DNA of 11,801 nucleotides from positions 1-11,801 of the forward strand of contig JAICYG010000076.1 in NCBI GenBank assembly GCA_025934335.1. The letters are read 5' to 3'. Shown in pieces: positions 5,504 through 11,801 of the stretch (the stretch's first letter is position 1; each line of letters starts with the position of its first letter). Source of the stretch: Thermoleophilia bacterium. Its GTDB lineage: Bacteria; Actinomycetota; Thermoleophilia; Gaiellales; Gaiellaceae. The position numbers and the translations under genes were made by a program. Below the pieces are notes generated by a model. It did no database searches. It was not told the origin of the DNA and saw only the letters and a program-made list of their open reading frames with translations.

Positions 5504-5956
5504 CTACGTCCTGCGGACGGCGACGATGCACGACATCGCGGGCGTGACGAGCACCTCCGTCGCCTCGAGACGCGCGTCGCGGAGGAGCGCCTCGCGCGTC
5601 GCGTCGCCTTCGACCGGGCGCCCCGGAGCGAGATCGTCCTTGACGAGGATGCCGCCGGGCGCGAGCAAGTCCGCGACGCGGTCGTAGGCGACGCCGCCGT
5701 CGGCGAAGACGAGATCGAACGGCGCCCGCGGCGGCAGGAGGTCGCGCCAGTCTCCTGCGAGCACCTCCGCCGGCGTACGGGCGAGCCGCTCGCGCGCCGC
5801 CGCAGCGCGCTGCGGGTCGACCTCGACGGTGACGAACGACGCACCGTCCGCGAGTGCTGCCGCGATCGCCGCCGCGCCGTCGCCGTACGACGTGCCGATC
5901 TCCGCGATCCGGCCGCCGGGCTTGGACGCGACCAGCGTCGCGACGAGCCGCTGCAC
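5504..5956 (-). CDS. Class I SAM-dependent methyltransferase, O-methyltransferase-like (start uncertain)
   Basis: The core is a Rossmann methyltransferase. Motif I is RIAEIGTSYGDGAAAIA, the SAM-ribose acidic residue lies in FVTVEVDP, motif IV is FDLVFADGG, and an APGGILVKDDLAPG strand-turn follows. These resemble small O-methyltransferases of the caffeoyl-CoA OMT type, but the substrate cannot be predicted. Counting from GTG at 5956 gives 150 aa, but this removes AGAYSIP, which looks like part of the conserved N-terminal helix (AYSIPEVQRLVATL). The next usable upstream start is CTG at 5986, which overlaps the pyruvate-kinase stop as CTGA, in the geometry of the familiar ATGA coupling, and gives 160 aa. 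Canonical codons further upstream lie deep inside pyk and give nonsense sequence. It is co-transcribed between pyk and ftsB. Confidence 0.82.
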   Translation of the reverse strand: MQRLVATLVASKPGGRIAEIGTSYGDGAAAIAAALADGASFVTVEVDPQRAAAARERLARTPAEVLAGDWRDLLPPRAPFDLVFADGGVAYDRVADLLAPGGILVKDDLAPGRPVEGDATREALLRDARLEATEVLVTPAMSCIVAVRRT

Positions 5957-5982
5957 CTCGGGTATGGAGTACGCGCCCGCGG

Positions 5983-7398
5983 TCAGGCGATGTCGACCTT
6001 GATCACGTTCGTCGAGCCCGGCAGGTTGACCGCCGTGCCCGCGGTCGTGACCACGCGGTCTCCGGTCTCGACGAGCCCCGACTTCACCGCCGCCTCGAGC
6101 GAGCGCGACCACAGGTCCTCGACGTTCTCGGTCTGCGCGATCAGAAGGGGGATGACGCCCCACTCGAGCGCCATCTGCTGCACCGAGGTCTGGTGGTGCG
6201 AGAGCGCGAGCACCGGCCGGCGCGGACGGAGGCGGGCGACGGCAGAGGCGGTGCGGCCGGTGAAGGTCGGCACGAGGATCGCGCTCGCCCCGAGTGTCTC
6301 TGCGAGGTCGCACGCGGCGTTCGACATCGCGCGGCCCACCGTCGTCTTCTCCCCCGGCTCCGGCATCTGATGGCGGTAGCCCATCGACGGCTCGACCGCG
6401 CGCGCGATCGAGTCCATCGTGCGCACCGACTCGACCGGGTAGTTGCCGGTGGCGGTCTCGGCGGAGAGCATGATCGCGGAGGTGCCGTCGAGGACGGCGT
6501 TCGCGACGTCGCTCGCCTCGGCGCGCGTCGGCTCGGCGTGCTCGATCATCGACTCGAGCATCTGCGTCGCGGTGATCACCGGCTTCCCGGCCTCGAGGCA
6601 GCGCAGGATGATGCGCTTCTGGAGCAGCGGCACCGTCGCGGCGCCGATCTCCACGCCGAGGTCGCCGCGCGCGACCATGACGGCGTCCGTCTCCAGGAGG
6701 ATCTCGTCGAGCGACTCGACGGCCTCGCTCTTCTCGATCTTCGCGATCACCCGGGCCGGCGAGCCGTGCTGCCGGATGATCGCCTGCAGGTCGCGTACGT
6801 CGGCGGCGGCGCGGACGAACGAGAGCGCGACGAAGTCCGCGCCGAGCGAGAGCGCGAACGAGAGGTCGTCGAGATCCTTCTTCGTCAGCGACGGGATCGG
6901 GATCGGGACACCCGGCAGATTGACGCCCTTGTGCGACTTCACTTCGCCGCCGACGACAACGCGGCAGCGCGCGCGGCCCTGGTCGACCTCCTGCACCGTC
7001 AGGCGCACGAGCCCGTCGTCGATCAGCACGTCGTGGCCCGGGCGCAGCACCTCGCCGATCACGGCCGGCGCCACGGGCAGCTCGCCGTCGACGGCCACCT
7101 GCTCGCCTACGACGAGGATCTCCTCGCCCTTCAGGAGCACGCGCGGCGCCGCCAGGTCGCCCACGCGGAGCTTCGGCCCCTGCAGGTCGGCGATCACCGT
7201 GAGCGGCTTGCCGAGCTCGTCCTGCACCTCGCGGACGGCGCGCGTCGTCGCAGCGTGGTCGTCGTGGGTGCCGTGGGAGAAGTTGAGGCGGACGGCGTCG
7301 ACGCCGGCCTCCACCAGCCGGCGGAGAACGTCACCGTTCGACGAGGCAGGGCCGATCGTCGCGACGATCTTCGTCCTCCGGCGGGTGGCGGTGGCCAT
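5983..7398 (-). CDS. pyk: Pyruvate kinase (471 aa)
   Basis: It catalyses phosphoenolpyruvate + ADP to pyruvate + ATP, the last step of glycolysis, in the cytoplasm. All landmarks are present: KIVATIGPASS at 10-20, the substrate and K+/nucleotide site RLNFSHG (R37, N39, S41, H42), the B domain at about 72-167, and catalytic K220 with metal ligand E222 in AKIEK. Metal ligand D246 lies in ARGDLGVE, and the PK signature runs through ITATQMLESM and PTRAEASDVANAVLDG. An intact C-terminal regulatory domain extends to KVDIA. Length is normal for bacterial PK. The ATG at 7398 begins MATATRRRTKIVATIG. The frame continues upstream to 7464 with non-conserved sequence, and TACTGT 7 nt before this ATG supports it as a leaderless start. 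It heads the run pyk-OMT-ftsB-DUF501 and is divergent from the redoxin-like gene. Confidence 0.97.
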   Translation of the reverse strand: MATATRRRTKIVATIGPASSNGDVLRRLVEAGVDAVRLNFSHGTHDDHAATTRAVREVQDELGKPLTVIADLQGPKLRVGDLAAPRVLLKGEEILVVGEQVAVDGELPVAPAVIGEVLRPGHDVLIDDGLVRLTVQEVDQGRARCRVVVGGEVKSHKGVNLPGVPIPIPSLTKKDLDDLSFALSLGADFVALSFVRAAADVRDLQAIIRQHGSPARVIAKIEKSEAVESLDEILLETDAVMVARGDLGVEIGAATVPLLQKRIILRCLEAGKPVITATQMLESMIEHAEPTRAEASDVANAVLDGTSAIMLSAETATGNYPVESVRTMDSIARAVEPSMGYRHQMPEPGEKTTVGRAMSNAACDLAETLGASAILVPTFTGRTASAVARLRPRRPVLALSHHQTSVQQMALEWGVIPLLIAQTENVEDLWSRSLEAAVKSGLVETGDRVVTTAGTAVNLPGSTNVIKVDIA

Positions 7399-7405
7399 CG
7401 TTCCC

Positions 7406-7411
7406 ACAGTA
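7406..7411 (-). promoter_or_regulatory. -10-like TACTGT before pyk
   Basis: TACTGT on the minus strand fits TANNNT and ends 7 nt before the pyk ATG (spacer GGGAACG). The predicted transcript starts at or next to the A of ATG. No convincing -35 is visible 16-18 bp upstream, and there is no properly spaced Shine-Dalgarno. Confidence 0.5.
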
Positions 7412-7480
7412 GCTGGAGGTCGTCCGGGAGGACGACGCGAGATCGTCCGGCGCGACGACGTCACGCCGGCCCGGCAGCCG

Positions 7481-7486
7481 TAACGT
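7481..7486 (+). promoter_or_regulatory. -10-like TAACGT before the redoxin-like gene
   Basis: TAACGT fits TANNNT and ends 7 nt before ATG at 7494. This chooses 7494 over the in-frame GTG at 7485, which would overlap the -10 itself. No -35 is obvious. Together with the pyk -10 it defines a 95-bp divergent promoter region. Confidence 0.5.
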
Positions 7487-7493
7487 GAGCAGC

Positions 7494-7901
7494 ATGATCA
7501 CCCCGACCGGAACCGCAGCCCCGCCGCTCGCAGCCGACGCGTTCGTGCGCGGCGAGAAGCGACGGAGGGTGTCGCTCGCCGACTTCCGCGGCAGCTGGGT
7601 CGTCGTCGCCTTCGGCACGCGTGCGCTCGACGTGCTCGAGCTCGCGGCGTACGAGGAGGCGTTCGCCGCCGACGGTGCGGTCGTCCTCGCGACCACGCCG
7701 GACGACTGGCACGAGGTCGCGTCGCGCTACGCCGACGAGCCCGTCCGCTTCCCGATCCTCACCGCGGTCGAGGAGTCGCGCCGGATCACGGCGATCGTCG
7801 ACCCCGGCGGCGTCGTCCGCCATGTCGGCCTCCGCCGCACAGCGCGCGAGACGCTCGCCGCGCTCGAAGAGCAGCTGCTCCCGGCAGCGGTCGCCGCCTA
7901 G
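7494..7901 (+). CDS. Cysteine-free peroxiredoxin/thioredoxin-fold protein (135 aa)
   Basis: The order of elements follows an AhpC/TSA-type redoxin: a PPLAADAF strand, SLADFRGSWVVVAFG (compare xLxDFRGKxVVLxF), a helix EEAFAADGAVVLATTP, RFPILTAVEES, then AIVDPGGVVRHVGLRRT as the C-terminal strand pair. The segment after the beta strand that should carry the catalytic PxxxT/SxxC reads GTRALDVLELAAYEEAF, and the whole protein contains no cysteine. It cannot use standard thiol peroxidase chemistry and may be a binding or scaffold derivative. The fold call rests on pattern, not alignment. ATG at 7494 is chosen from the upstream TAACGT; GTG at 7485 would add three residues. The gene is divergent from pyk, and its TAG shares CTAG with the eno TAG on the other strand. 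A role linked to glycolysis is suggested only by location. Confidence 0.75.
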   Translation: MITPTGTAAPPLAADAFVRGEKRRRVSLADFRGSWVVVAFGTRALDVLELAAYEEAFAADGAVVLATTPDDWHEVASRYADEPVRFPILTAVEESRRITAIVDPGGVVRHVGLRRTARETLAALEEQLLPAAVAA

Positions 7902-9169
7902 CGCTTCGCCCGCGGGAACGCGCCCCAGCCGGGATACGTGGCCCCCTCGCCGAGCTCCTCCTCGATACGGAGAAGCTGGTTGTACTTCGCGACGCGGTCG
8001 GAGCGCGCCGGCGCGCCCGTCTTGATCTGGCCCGTGCCGAGCGCGACCGCGAGGTCTGCGATCGTCGCGTCCTCGGTCTCGCCGGAGCGGTGCGACATGA
8101 CCGCCGAGTAGCCGTTCCGCTGCGCGAGCCGCACCGCCTCGATCGTCTCCGTCAGCGTCCCGATCTGATTCACCTTGACGAGGATCGAGTTGGCGACGCC
8201 GCGGTCGATCCCCTGCTGCAGCCGTTCGGGATTCGTCACGAACAGGTCGTCGCCGACGAGCTGCACCCGGTCGCCGAGCGCCCGCGTCAGCTCCGCCCAC
8301 GCCTCCCAGTCGTCCTCGGCCGCGCCGTCCTCGATCGACACCACCGGGTAGCGGTCGACGATCCCGGCCCAGAACGCCGGCATCTCCGCACTCGTCTTCT
8401 CGCGCCCCTCGAAGCGGTAGACGCCGTCCGAGAAGACCTCGCTCGTCGCCGGGTCGAGCGCGATCGCGACGCGCTCGCGGTGGCCCGCCCGCTCGGCCGC
8501 CTCGAGAATGGCCTCGATCGCCGCCTCGCTCGACTCAAGATCGGGGGCGAAGCCGCCCTCGTCGCCGACGCCGGTCGCAAGCCGGCGCTCCGAGAGCACC
8601 TTCTTCAGCGTGTGGTAGACCTCCGCGCCGACGCGCAGGCCCTCGGCGAACGACTCCGCGCCGACGGGTACGACCATGAACTCCTGCAGGTCGATCGAGT
8701 TCGCCGCGTGCGCGCCGCCGTTGATCACGTTCATCATCGGCACGGGCAACGTCGCCGCCGTCTCGCCGCCGAGGTACCGGTAGAGCGAGACGCCCGCGTC
8801 GGCGGCCGACGCCCTAGCTGCGGCGAGCGAGACGCCGAGGATCGCGTTCGCGCCGAGCCGGCCCTTGTTCGGCGTGCCGTCGAGCTCGATCATCGCGCGG
8901 TCGAGGCCCTGCTGGTCCGCCGCATCGCGCCCTCGGACGCAATCGGCGAGCTCGCCGTTCACGTTCGCGACCGCCTTCGTGGCGCCCTTGCCGCCCCACT
9001 CGGCGCCCCCGTCGCGCAACTCGACCGCCTCGTGCACGCCGGTCGACGCCCCGGAGGGAACGATCGCGCGCGCGGCCGCACCGTCATCGAGCCGCACCTC
9101 GACCTCGACGGTCGGATTCCCACGGGAGTCGAGGACCTGGCGGCCCCGCACGTCGGCGATCTTGCTCAC
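7898..9169 (-). CDS. eno: Enolase (423 aa)
   Basis: Phosphopyruvate hydratase converts 2-phosphoglycerate to phosphoenolpyruvate, feeding the pyruvate kinase encoded next door. Conserved blocks run through the whole length: VLDSRGNPTVEVEV, GASTGVHEAVELRDG, VPMMNVINGGAHA (H154), LQEFMVVPVGA (E163) and GDEGGFAPD (general acid E204). The metal ligands are D239 (IALDP), E280 (SIEDG) and D307 (LVGDDLF). Catalytic base K332 lies in LVKVNQIGTLTET, followed by SHRSGETED (H360-R361-S362) and IKTGAPARSDRVAKYNQLL (K383). No required residue is missing. GTG at 9169 starts VSKIADVRGR and overlaps the mazG stop as GTGA; a strong AGGAG lies 5 nt upstream, inside mazG. The frame is open much further upstream, but that is a mazG shadow. 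The TAG overlaps the TAG of the convergent redoxin-like gene by 4 bp. Confidence 0.98.
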   Translation of the reverse strand: MSKIADVRGRQVLDSRGNPTVEVEVRLDDGAAARAIVPSGASTGVHEAVELRDGGAEWGGKGATKAVANVNGELADCVRGRDAADQQGLDRAMIELDGTPNKGRLGANAILGVSLAAARASAADAGVSLYRYLGGETAATLPVPMMNVINGGAHAANSIDLQEFMVVPVGAESFAEGLRVGAEVYHTLKKVLSERRLATGVGDEGGFAPDLESSEAAIEAILEAAERAGHRERVAIALDPATSEVFSDGVYRFEGREKTSAEMPAFWAGIVDRYPVVSIEDGAAEDDWEAWAELTRALGDRVQLVGDDLFVTNPERLQQGIDRGVANSILVKVNQIGTLTETIEAVRLAQRNGYSAVMSHRSGETEDATIADLAVALGTGQIKTGAPARSDRVAKYNQLLRIEEELGEGATYPGWGAFPRAKR

Positions 9170-9912
9170 GCTCTCTCCTTTGCCTGGTCGTAGTACACGT
9201 CCTGCTCGTCGAGCGGGAGCGTCGTCCAATCCTTCCCTTCCGCCGCGGCCAGCGCTTCGGCCGCGTCGACCCGCGCACGGAACCGCCTGGCCGCCGCGCG
9301 CAGCTCGAGCTCCGGGTCGACGTCGAGCTTGCGTGCGACGTTGACGGCCGCGAAGAGCACGTCGCCGAGCTCGTGCGCCGAGAAGTCGTCCTTCAGCTCG
9401 CGGAGCTCGTCGTCGAGGTCGGCGACGGCGCCGTCGAGATCGGGGTACTCGAAGCCGACGCTCTTCGCGCGCTGCTGGACCTTGCGCGCATAGAGCAGCG
9501 CGGGGAGCGACTCCGGGACGTCGTGGAAGATGCCCTTGCGGCCCTCCTGCTCGCGCTTGATGTTCTCCCAGTTGCGCCGCACCTGCTCGCCGGTCTCGGC
9601 CTCGACCGTGCCGAAGACGTGCGGGTGACGGCGCACGAGCTTCTCGTGCACGAGCCGCGCCGCCGTCTCGAGATCGCCGGCCCCGCGCTCCTGCAGGAGC
9701 AGCGCGAGGAAGTAGGCCTGGAAGAGGAGATCGCCGATCTCGTCGAGCAGCTTGGCGTCGTCGCCGGCAAGCGCCGCGTCCGCGACCTCGTACGCCTCCT
9801 CGACGGTGTGCGGCACGATCGTCTCGGCTGTTTGCTCGCGATCCCAGGGGCATTCCCGGCGCAGCCGCTCCGTCAGCTCCTGGAGCTCGACGAGCGCGTC
9901 GGCGAGGCTCAT
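9166..9912 (-). CDS. mazG: MazG-family nucleoside triphosphate pyrophosphohydrolase (248 aa)
   Basis: MazG hydrolyses NTPs/dNTPs to NMP and pyrophosphate and so cleans aberrant nucleotides; in E. coli it also affects ppGpp levels. Two tandem MazG modules are visible. In the first, LRRECPWDREQT is followed by the metal-binding EExxE (E38, E39, E42) and ExxD (E58, D61 in EIGDLLFQ), then RRHPHVFG. In the second, DDELRELKD (about 168-175) is followed by HELGDVLFAAVNVARKL (E181, D184). Length and order match full-length MazG (about 260 aa in E. coli). ATG at 9912 begins MSLADALVELQELTERLR and lies 7 nt after the stop of the lipoprotein gene. Its 3' end contains the enolase Shine-Dalgarno and overlaps eno by 4 nt. 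The mfd-mazG-eno neighbourhood is typical of actinobacteria. Confidence 0.95.
   Translation of the reverse strand: MSLADALVELQELTERLRRECPWDREQTAETIVPHTVEEAYEVADAALAGDDAKLLDEIGDLLFQAYFLALLLQERGAGDLETAARLVHEKLVRRHPHVFGTVEAETGEQVRRNWENIKREQEGRKGIFHDVPESLPALLYARKVQQRAKSVGFEYPDLDGAVADLDDELRELKDDFSAHELGDVLFAAVNVARKLDVDPELELRAAARRFRARVDAAEALAAAEGKDWTTLPLDEQDVYYDQAKERA
9170..9181 (-). promoter_or_regulatory. Shine-Dalgarno of eno inside mazG
   Basis: On the minus strand AAAGGAGAGAGC precedes the eno GTG; AGGAG at 9179-9175 is 5 nt from the start codon. It encodes the last MazG residues (AKERA), so it serves both genes. It decides the enolase start. Confidence 0.85.
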
Positions 9913-9919
9913 GCTCGCG

Positions 9920-10966
9920 CTAGCCGGCGGTGGTCATTGCGCTCGTCGTCGTCGCCGCGCAGGGATCCGGGCTCGGCGAGTAGCCGATCTGGTACTTGAT
10001 CTTCGAGTCGCCGCAGAAGTCCTTCGTGAGCCCCGACACCCAGTCGGTCATCGCCTTGTTCTTCTGCTCCTGCAGCAGCTGCTGCCGGATCGAGTCGGCG
10101 ACCTGCTTCTCCGGCGTCACCGACTTCGGCTTCACCGGCCCGAGCGGCTCGATCACGAACCACGCCTTGTACTGCGTCGGGTCGTAGAAGGGCGGCACGA
10201 CCTTGTTGGCGGGCGCGCTGAACGCCTTCTTGTCGAAGACCGCCACGGTCTGCCCCTTCGAGAACGTCGCCTTGCCGCAGTTCTGACCGCTCGAGTCCTT
10301 GGCGTACTTCTTCGAGAGCTTGCACCACGTCTGGTCGTTGCCGGCCTTCAGCTGCCGGTAGACCGACTCCGCGACCGACTTCTTCGGGCCGACGAGGATG
10401 TAGCGGACGTCGCGGCTTTGCGGCTGCTGGTACAGCGAGGACTTGTGCGCGACGTAGTAGTCGTGCACCTGCTTGTCGGAGATCTTCACGTCCGCCGACA
10501 CCTTGTTGAACACCGCTTCGGAGATCAGCTGTGCGCGCACGTCCTCGCGCACCTGCGCGTCGGTCAAGTGCTGCTTCGTCAGCTGCTCCTTGTAGGCCTT
10601 GTCGCTGCCCTTGAAGTACTGCTGCTTGATCTGCGAGAGGCGCTTGTCGACCTGCTCGTCGGAGATCTCGATGCCCATCTTCCGCGCCTTCTCCTGCCGT
10701 TCCGCCTGCTGGACGAGCAGCGCGACAGCCTGGCCCTTCAGCGTCTCGTAATCGCTCGTCCCCTGCTTCGGGAACTTCCGCCCCTGCTGCTGGAAGCTTC
10801 GCTTCGCCTGCGAGAGCAGCGCGTCGAAGTCGGACTTCGGGATGTGCTTCGAGCCCACGACCGCGACGTCGTCGCTCGCGAGCTTGGCCGCCGAGCCGCC
10901 GCCGCCGCACCCGGCGAGCAGGGCCGCGGCCGCGCAGATGAGAACAACGAGAAGGGACTTCCGCAT
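9920..10966 (-). CDS. Secreted lipoprotein with SurA/PrsA-like N-domain and parvulin-like domain (348 aa)
   Basis: The N-terminus is a lipoprotein signal peptide: MRKS, a hydrophobic core (residues 5-17) and the lipobox LAGC with lipidated C20, then a glycine linker. The protein should therefore be anchored outside the membrane. Residues about 30-170 are a lysine/glutamine-rich helical SurA/PrsA-type chaperone region. Residues about 183-278 resemble a parvulin domain: SRDVRYILVG, a WCKLSKKYAKDSSGQNCG block, KGQTVAVFDKKAFSAP and AWFVIEPLG. The usual RAxHILV histidine is Y189 here and the late histidine of GxHII-type strands is also absent, so isomerase activity is doubtful. Four mature cysteines (215, 230, 318, 336) could form two disulfides. 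The C-terminus is an Ala/Thr tail. ATG at 10966 gives the cleanest signal peptide; GTG at 10975 would add three residues. It follows mfd by 12 nt. Confidence 0.88.
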   Translation of the reverse strand: MRKSLLVVLICAAAALLAGCGGGGSAAKLASDDVAVVGSKHIPKSDFDALLSQAKRSFQQQGRKFPKQGTSDYETLKGQAVALLVQQAERQEKARKMGIEISDEQVDKRLSQIKQQYFKGSDKAYKEQLTKQHLTDAQVREDVRAQLISEAVFNKVSADVKISDKQVHDYYVAHKSSLYQQPQSRDVRYILVGPKKSVAESVYRQLKAGNDQTWCKLSKKYAKDSSGQNCGKATFSKGQTVAVFDKKAFSAPANKVVPPFYDPTQYKAWFVIEPLGPVKPKSVTPEKQVADSIRQQLLQEQKNKAMTDWVSGLTKDFCGDSKIKYQIGYSPSPDPCAATTTSAMTTAG

Positions 10967-10978
10967 AGAGAGCACCGG

Positions 10979-11801
10979 CTAGGCCGCCTGGCGCGCGGCC
11001 AGCATAGCATCGACCAATCCGAGCGCCCCGCTGAATTCACTGCCCCTTAACGTCACCTCGCGGTTGCCTGTCGAGTAGACAGCCGTCTCCACCTGCGCCC
11101 GCAGCTCCCGCAGCTCGCCCGACCCGAGGACGACCGGTCCGACCGCCGCCTTGCCGCCGCGGAAGACGAGGTAGTCGGCGCCGAGGACGGCGAGCTTCAG
11201 CTTCGCCTCCTGGATCGCGAACAGGCTCTCGACCGGCTCCGGCAGCGGCCCGTAGCGATCCTCCGTCGCGACCCGGAGCTCGTGCAGCTCATCGTCGGAG
11301 GCGGCAAGCGCGATCCGCCGATGCAGGTCGATCTTGAGCGCCTCGGCGGCGATGTACGCCGCGGGGACGTACGCATCGACCCGCGCATCGACGCGGATCG
11401 GCCGCGCGACGAGACGGCGCTGGCCCTGCAGCTCGGCGACCGCCTCGTGGAGCATCTCGACGTACAGCTCGAAGCCGAGGGCCGCGACATGACCCGACTG
11501 CTCCGAGCCGAGCAGGTCGCCCGCGCCGCGGATCTCCAGGTCGCGCATCGCGATCGCGAAGCCGGCGCCCAGCTCGGTGTGGTCGGCGAGCGTCGCGAGT
11601 CGCGCGCGCGCCTCGGCAGTCAGCTCCTGCGCGTCCGGATAGAAGAGGTAGGCGTGTGCGAGCACGTCGCTGCGGCCGACGCGGCCGCGGATCTGGTAGA
11701 GCTGACTGAGGCCGAGCTGGTCGGCACGCTCGACGACCAGCGTGTTCGCCTGCGGGATGTCGAGGCCCGACTCGATAATCGTCGTCGAGACGAGCACGTC
11801 C
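10979..11801 (-). CDS. mfd: Transcription-repair coupling factor Mfd, C-terminal 273 residues (5' end outside window)
   Basis: Mfd is a DNA translocase that removes RNA polymerase stalled at lesions and recruits UvrA. The visible part begins inside helicase motif V (VSTTIIESGLDIPQANT, residues 4-20 of the fragment) and continues with LGLSQLYQIRGRVGRS (motif VI). The Mfd-specific block follows (FAIAMRDLEIRGAGDLLG, then SEQSGHVAALGFELY at about 81-113). The C-terminal TRCF/D7 domain comes last (about 135-260), with RIALAASDDELHELRVATED and RYGPLPEPVESLF. The last block matches the RFG/RYGxLPxxVxxLF motif of Mfd rather than RecG, so the identification is firm. The protein ends QAA at TAG 10981-10979, with the lipoprotein gene starting 12 nt on. 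About three quarters of the gene lies beyond the right edge. Confidence 0.97.
   Translation of the reverse strand, partial: DVLVSTTIIESGLDIPQANTLVVERADQLGLSQLYQIRGRVGRSDVLAHAYLFYPDAQELTAEARARLATLADHTELGAGFAIAMRDLEIRGAGDLLGSEQSGHVAALGFELYVEMLHEAVAELQGQRRLVARPIRVDARVDAYVPAAYIAAEALKIDLHRRIALAASDDELHELRVATEDRYGPLPEPVESLFAIQEAKLKLAVLGADYLVFRGGKAAVGPVVLGSGELRELRAQVETAVYSTGNREVTLRGSEFSGALGLVDAMLAARQAA

Noticed and set aside
4829..6370. Long plus-strand open frame of 513 codons
   Set aside because: It lies antisense to DUF501, ftsB, the methyltransferase and pyk, all recognisable on the minus strand. It has low-complexity composition and no motif.
5854..7488. Plus-strand open frame of 544 codons opposite pyk
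   Set aside because: It is the antisense shadow of pyruvate kinase; the His/Arg/Asp-rich composition is typical of reverse reading of a high-GC gene.
9752..11050. Leu/Arg-rich plus-strand frame of 432 codons
   Set aside because: It runs opposite the lipoprotein, mazG start and mfd end, all well supported. The leucine runs come from reverse reading of Lys/Gln codons.
1..11801. CRISPR array, IS element, prophage or defence island
   Set aside because: I saw no regularly spaced repeats, transposase, integrase, att-like duplication or defence-type domain. The recognisable genes are mostly chromosomal housekeeping or signalling genes.

Overview
The window looks like a chromosomal segment of a high-GC actinobacterium. 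I infer a deep-branching lineage of the Thermoleophilia/Gaiellales kind from protein style and gene neighbourhood; this is not proven here. Base composition is strongly G+C rich, GTG starts are common, and the backbone order mfd - PPIase - mazG - eno - ftsB/divIC - DUF501 matches what is known from actinobacterial chromosomes (in Mycobacterium: mfd, mazG, lpqU, eno, a septum-formation initiator, DUF501). Most of the window is conserved housekeeping. I see no phage, IS element, CRISPR array, tRNA or rRNA.

Layout, read right to left because most genes lie on the minus strand. (1) 11801-7898: 3' part of mfd, a lipoprotein with a parvulin-like domain, mazG and enolase, tightly packed (gaps of 12 and 7 nt, then a 4-nt GTGA overlap), so probably one operon. 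(2) 7494-7901, plus strand: a small peroxiredoxin-fold protein with no cysteine at all, divergent from pyk and converging on eno with a shared CTAG. (3) 7398-4237: pyruvate kinase, a small SAM methyltransferase, FtsB/DivIC, DUF501 and two small unknown proteins (102 and 61 aa), again tightly coupled. (4) 4236-4080: a short gap holding a coding-like remnant. (5) 4049-2966: a regulator with an N-terminal MerR/BldC-type HTH and a C-terminal receiver domain, then a PAP2 phosphatase whose 3' end overlaps a convergent gene by 65 bp. (6) 3030-2033: three small genes in alternating orientation (four-TM protein, zinc ribbon, one-TM protein). (7) 2000-1: a multi-GAF protein cut by the window edge exactly where a SpoIIE/RsbU-type phosphatase domain would begin.

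The biology is mainly transcription-coupled repair, nucleotide-pool cleaning, lower glycolysis (eno and pyk), division and envelope work (FtsB, PAP2, lipoprotein) plus signalling (HTH-REC, GAF-SpoIIE). The most informative cross-cutting signal is regulatory: at least four of the genes that begin a transcription unit have a -10-like hexamer ending 6-7 nt before the start codon and no Shine-Dalgarno, as expected for leaderless mRNAs, whereas eno, inside an operon, has a clear AGGAG. Other leads are the cysteine-free redoxin, a parvulin domain apparently lacking both conserved histidines, two genes whose conserved N-termini lack an ATG/GTG/TTG start, and the unusual HTH-REC fusion. I did not find a convincing new defence or mobile system.
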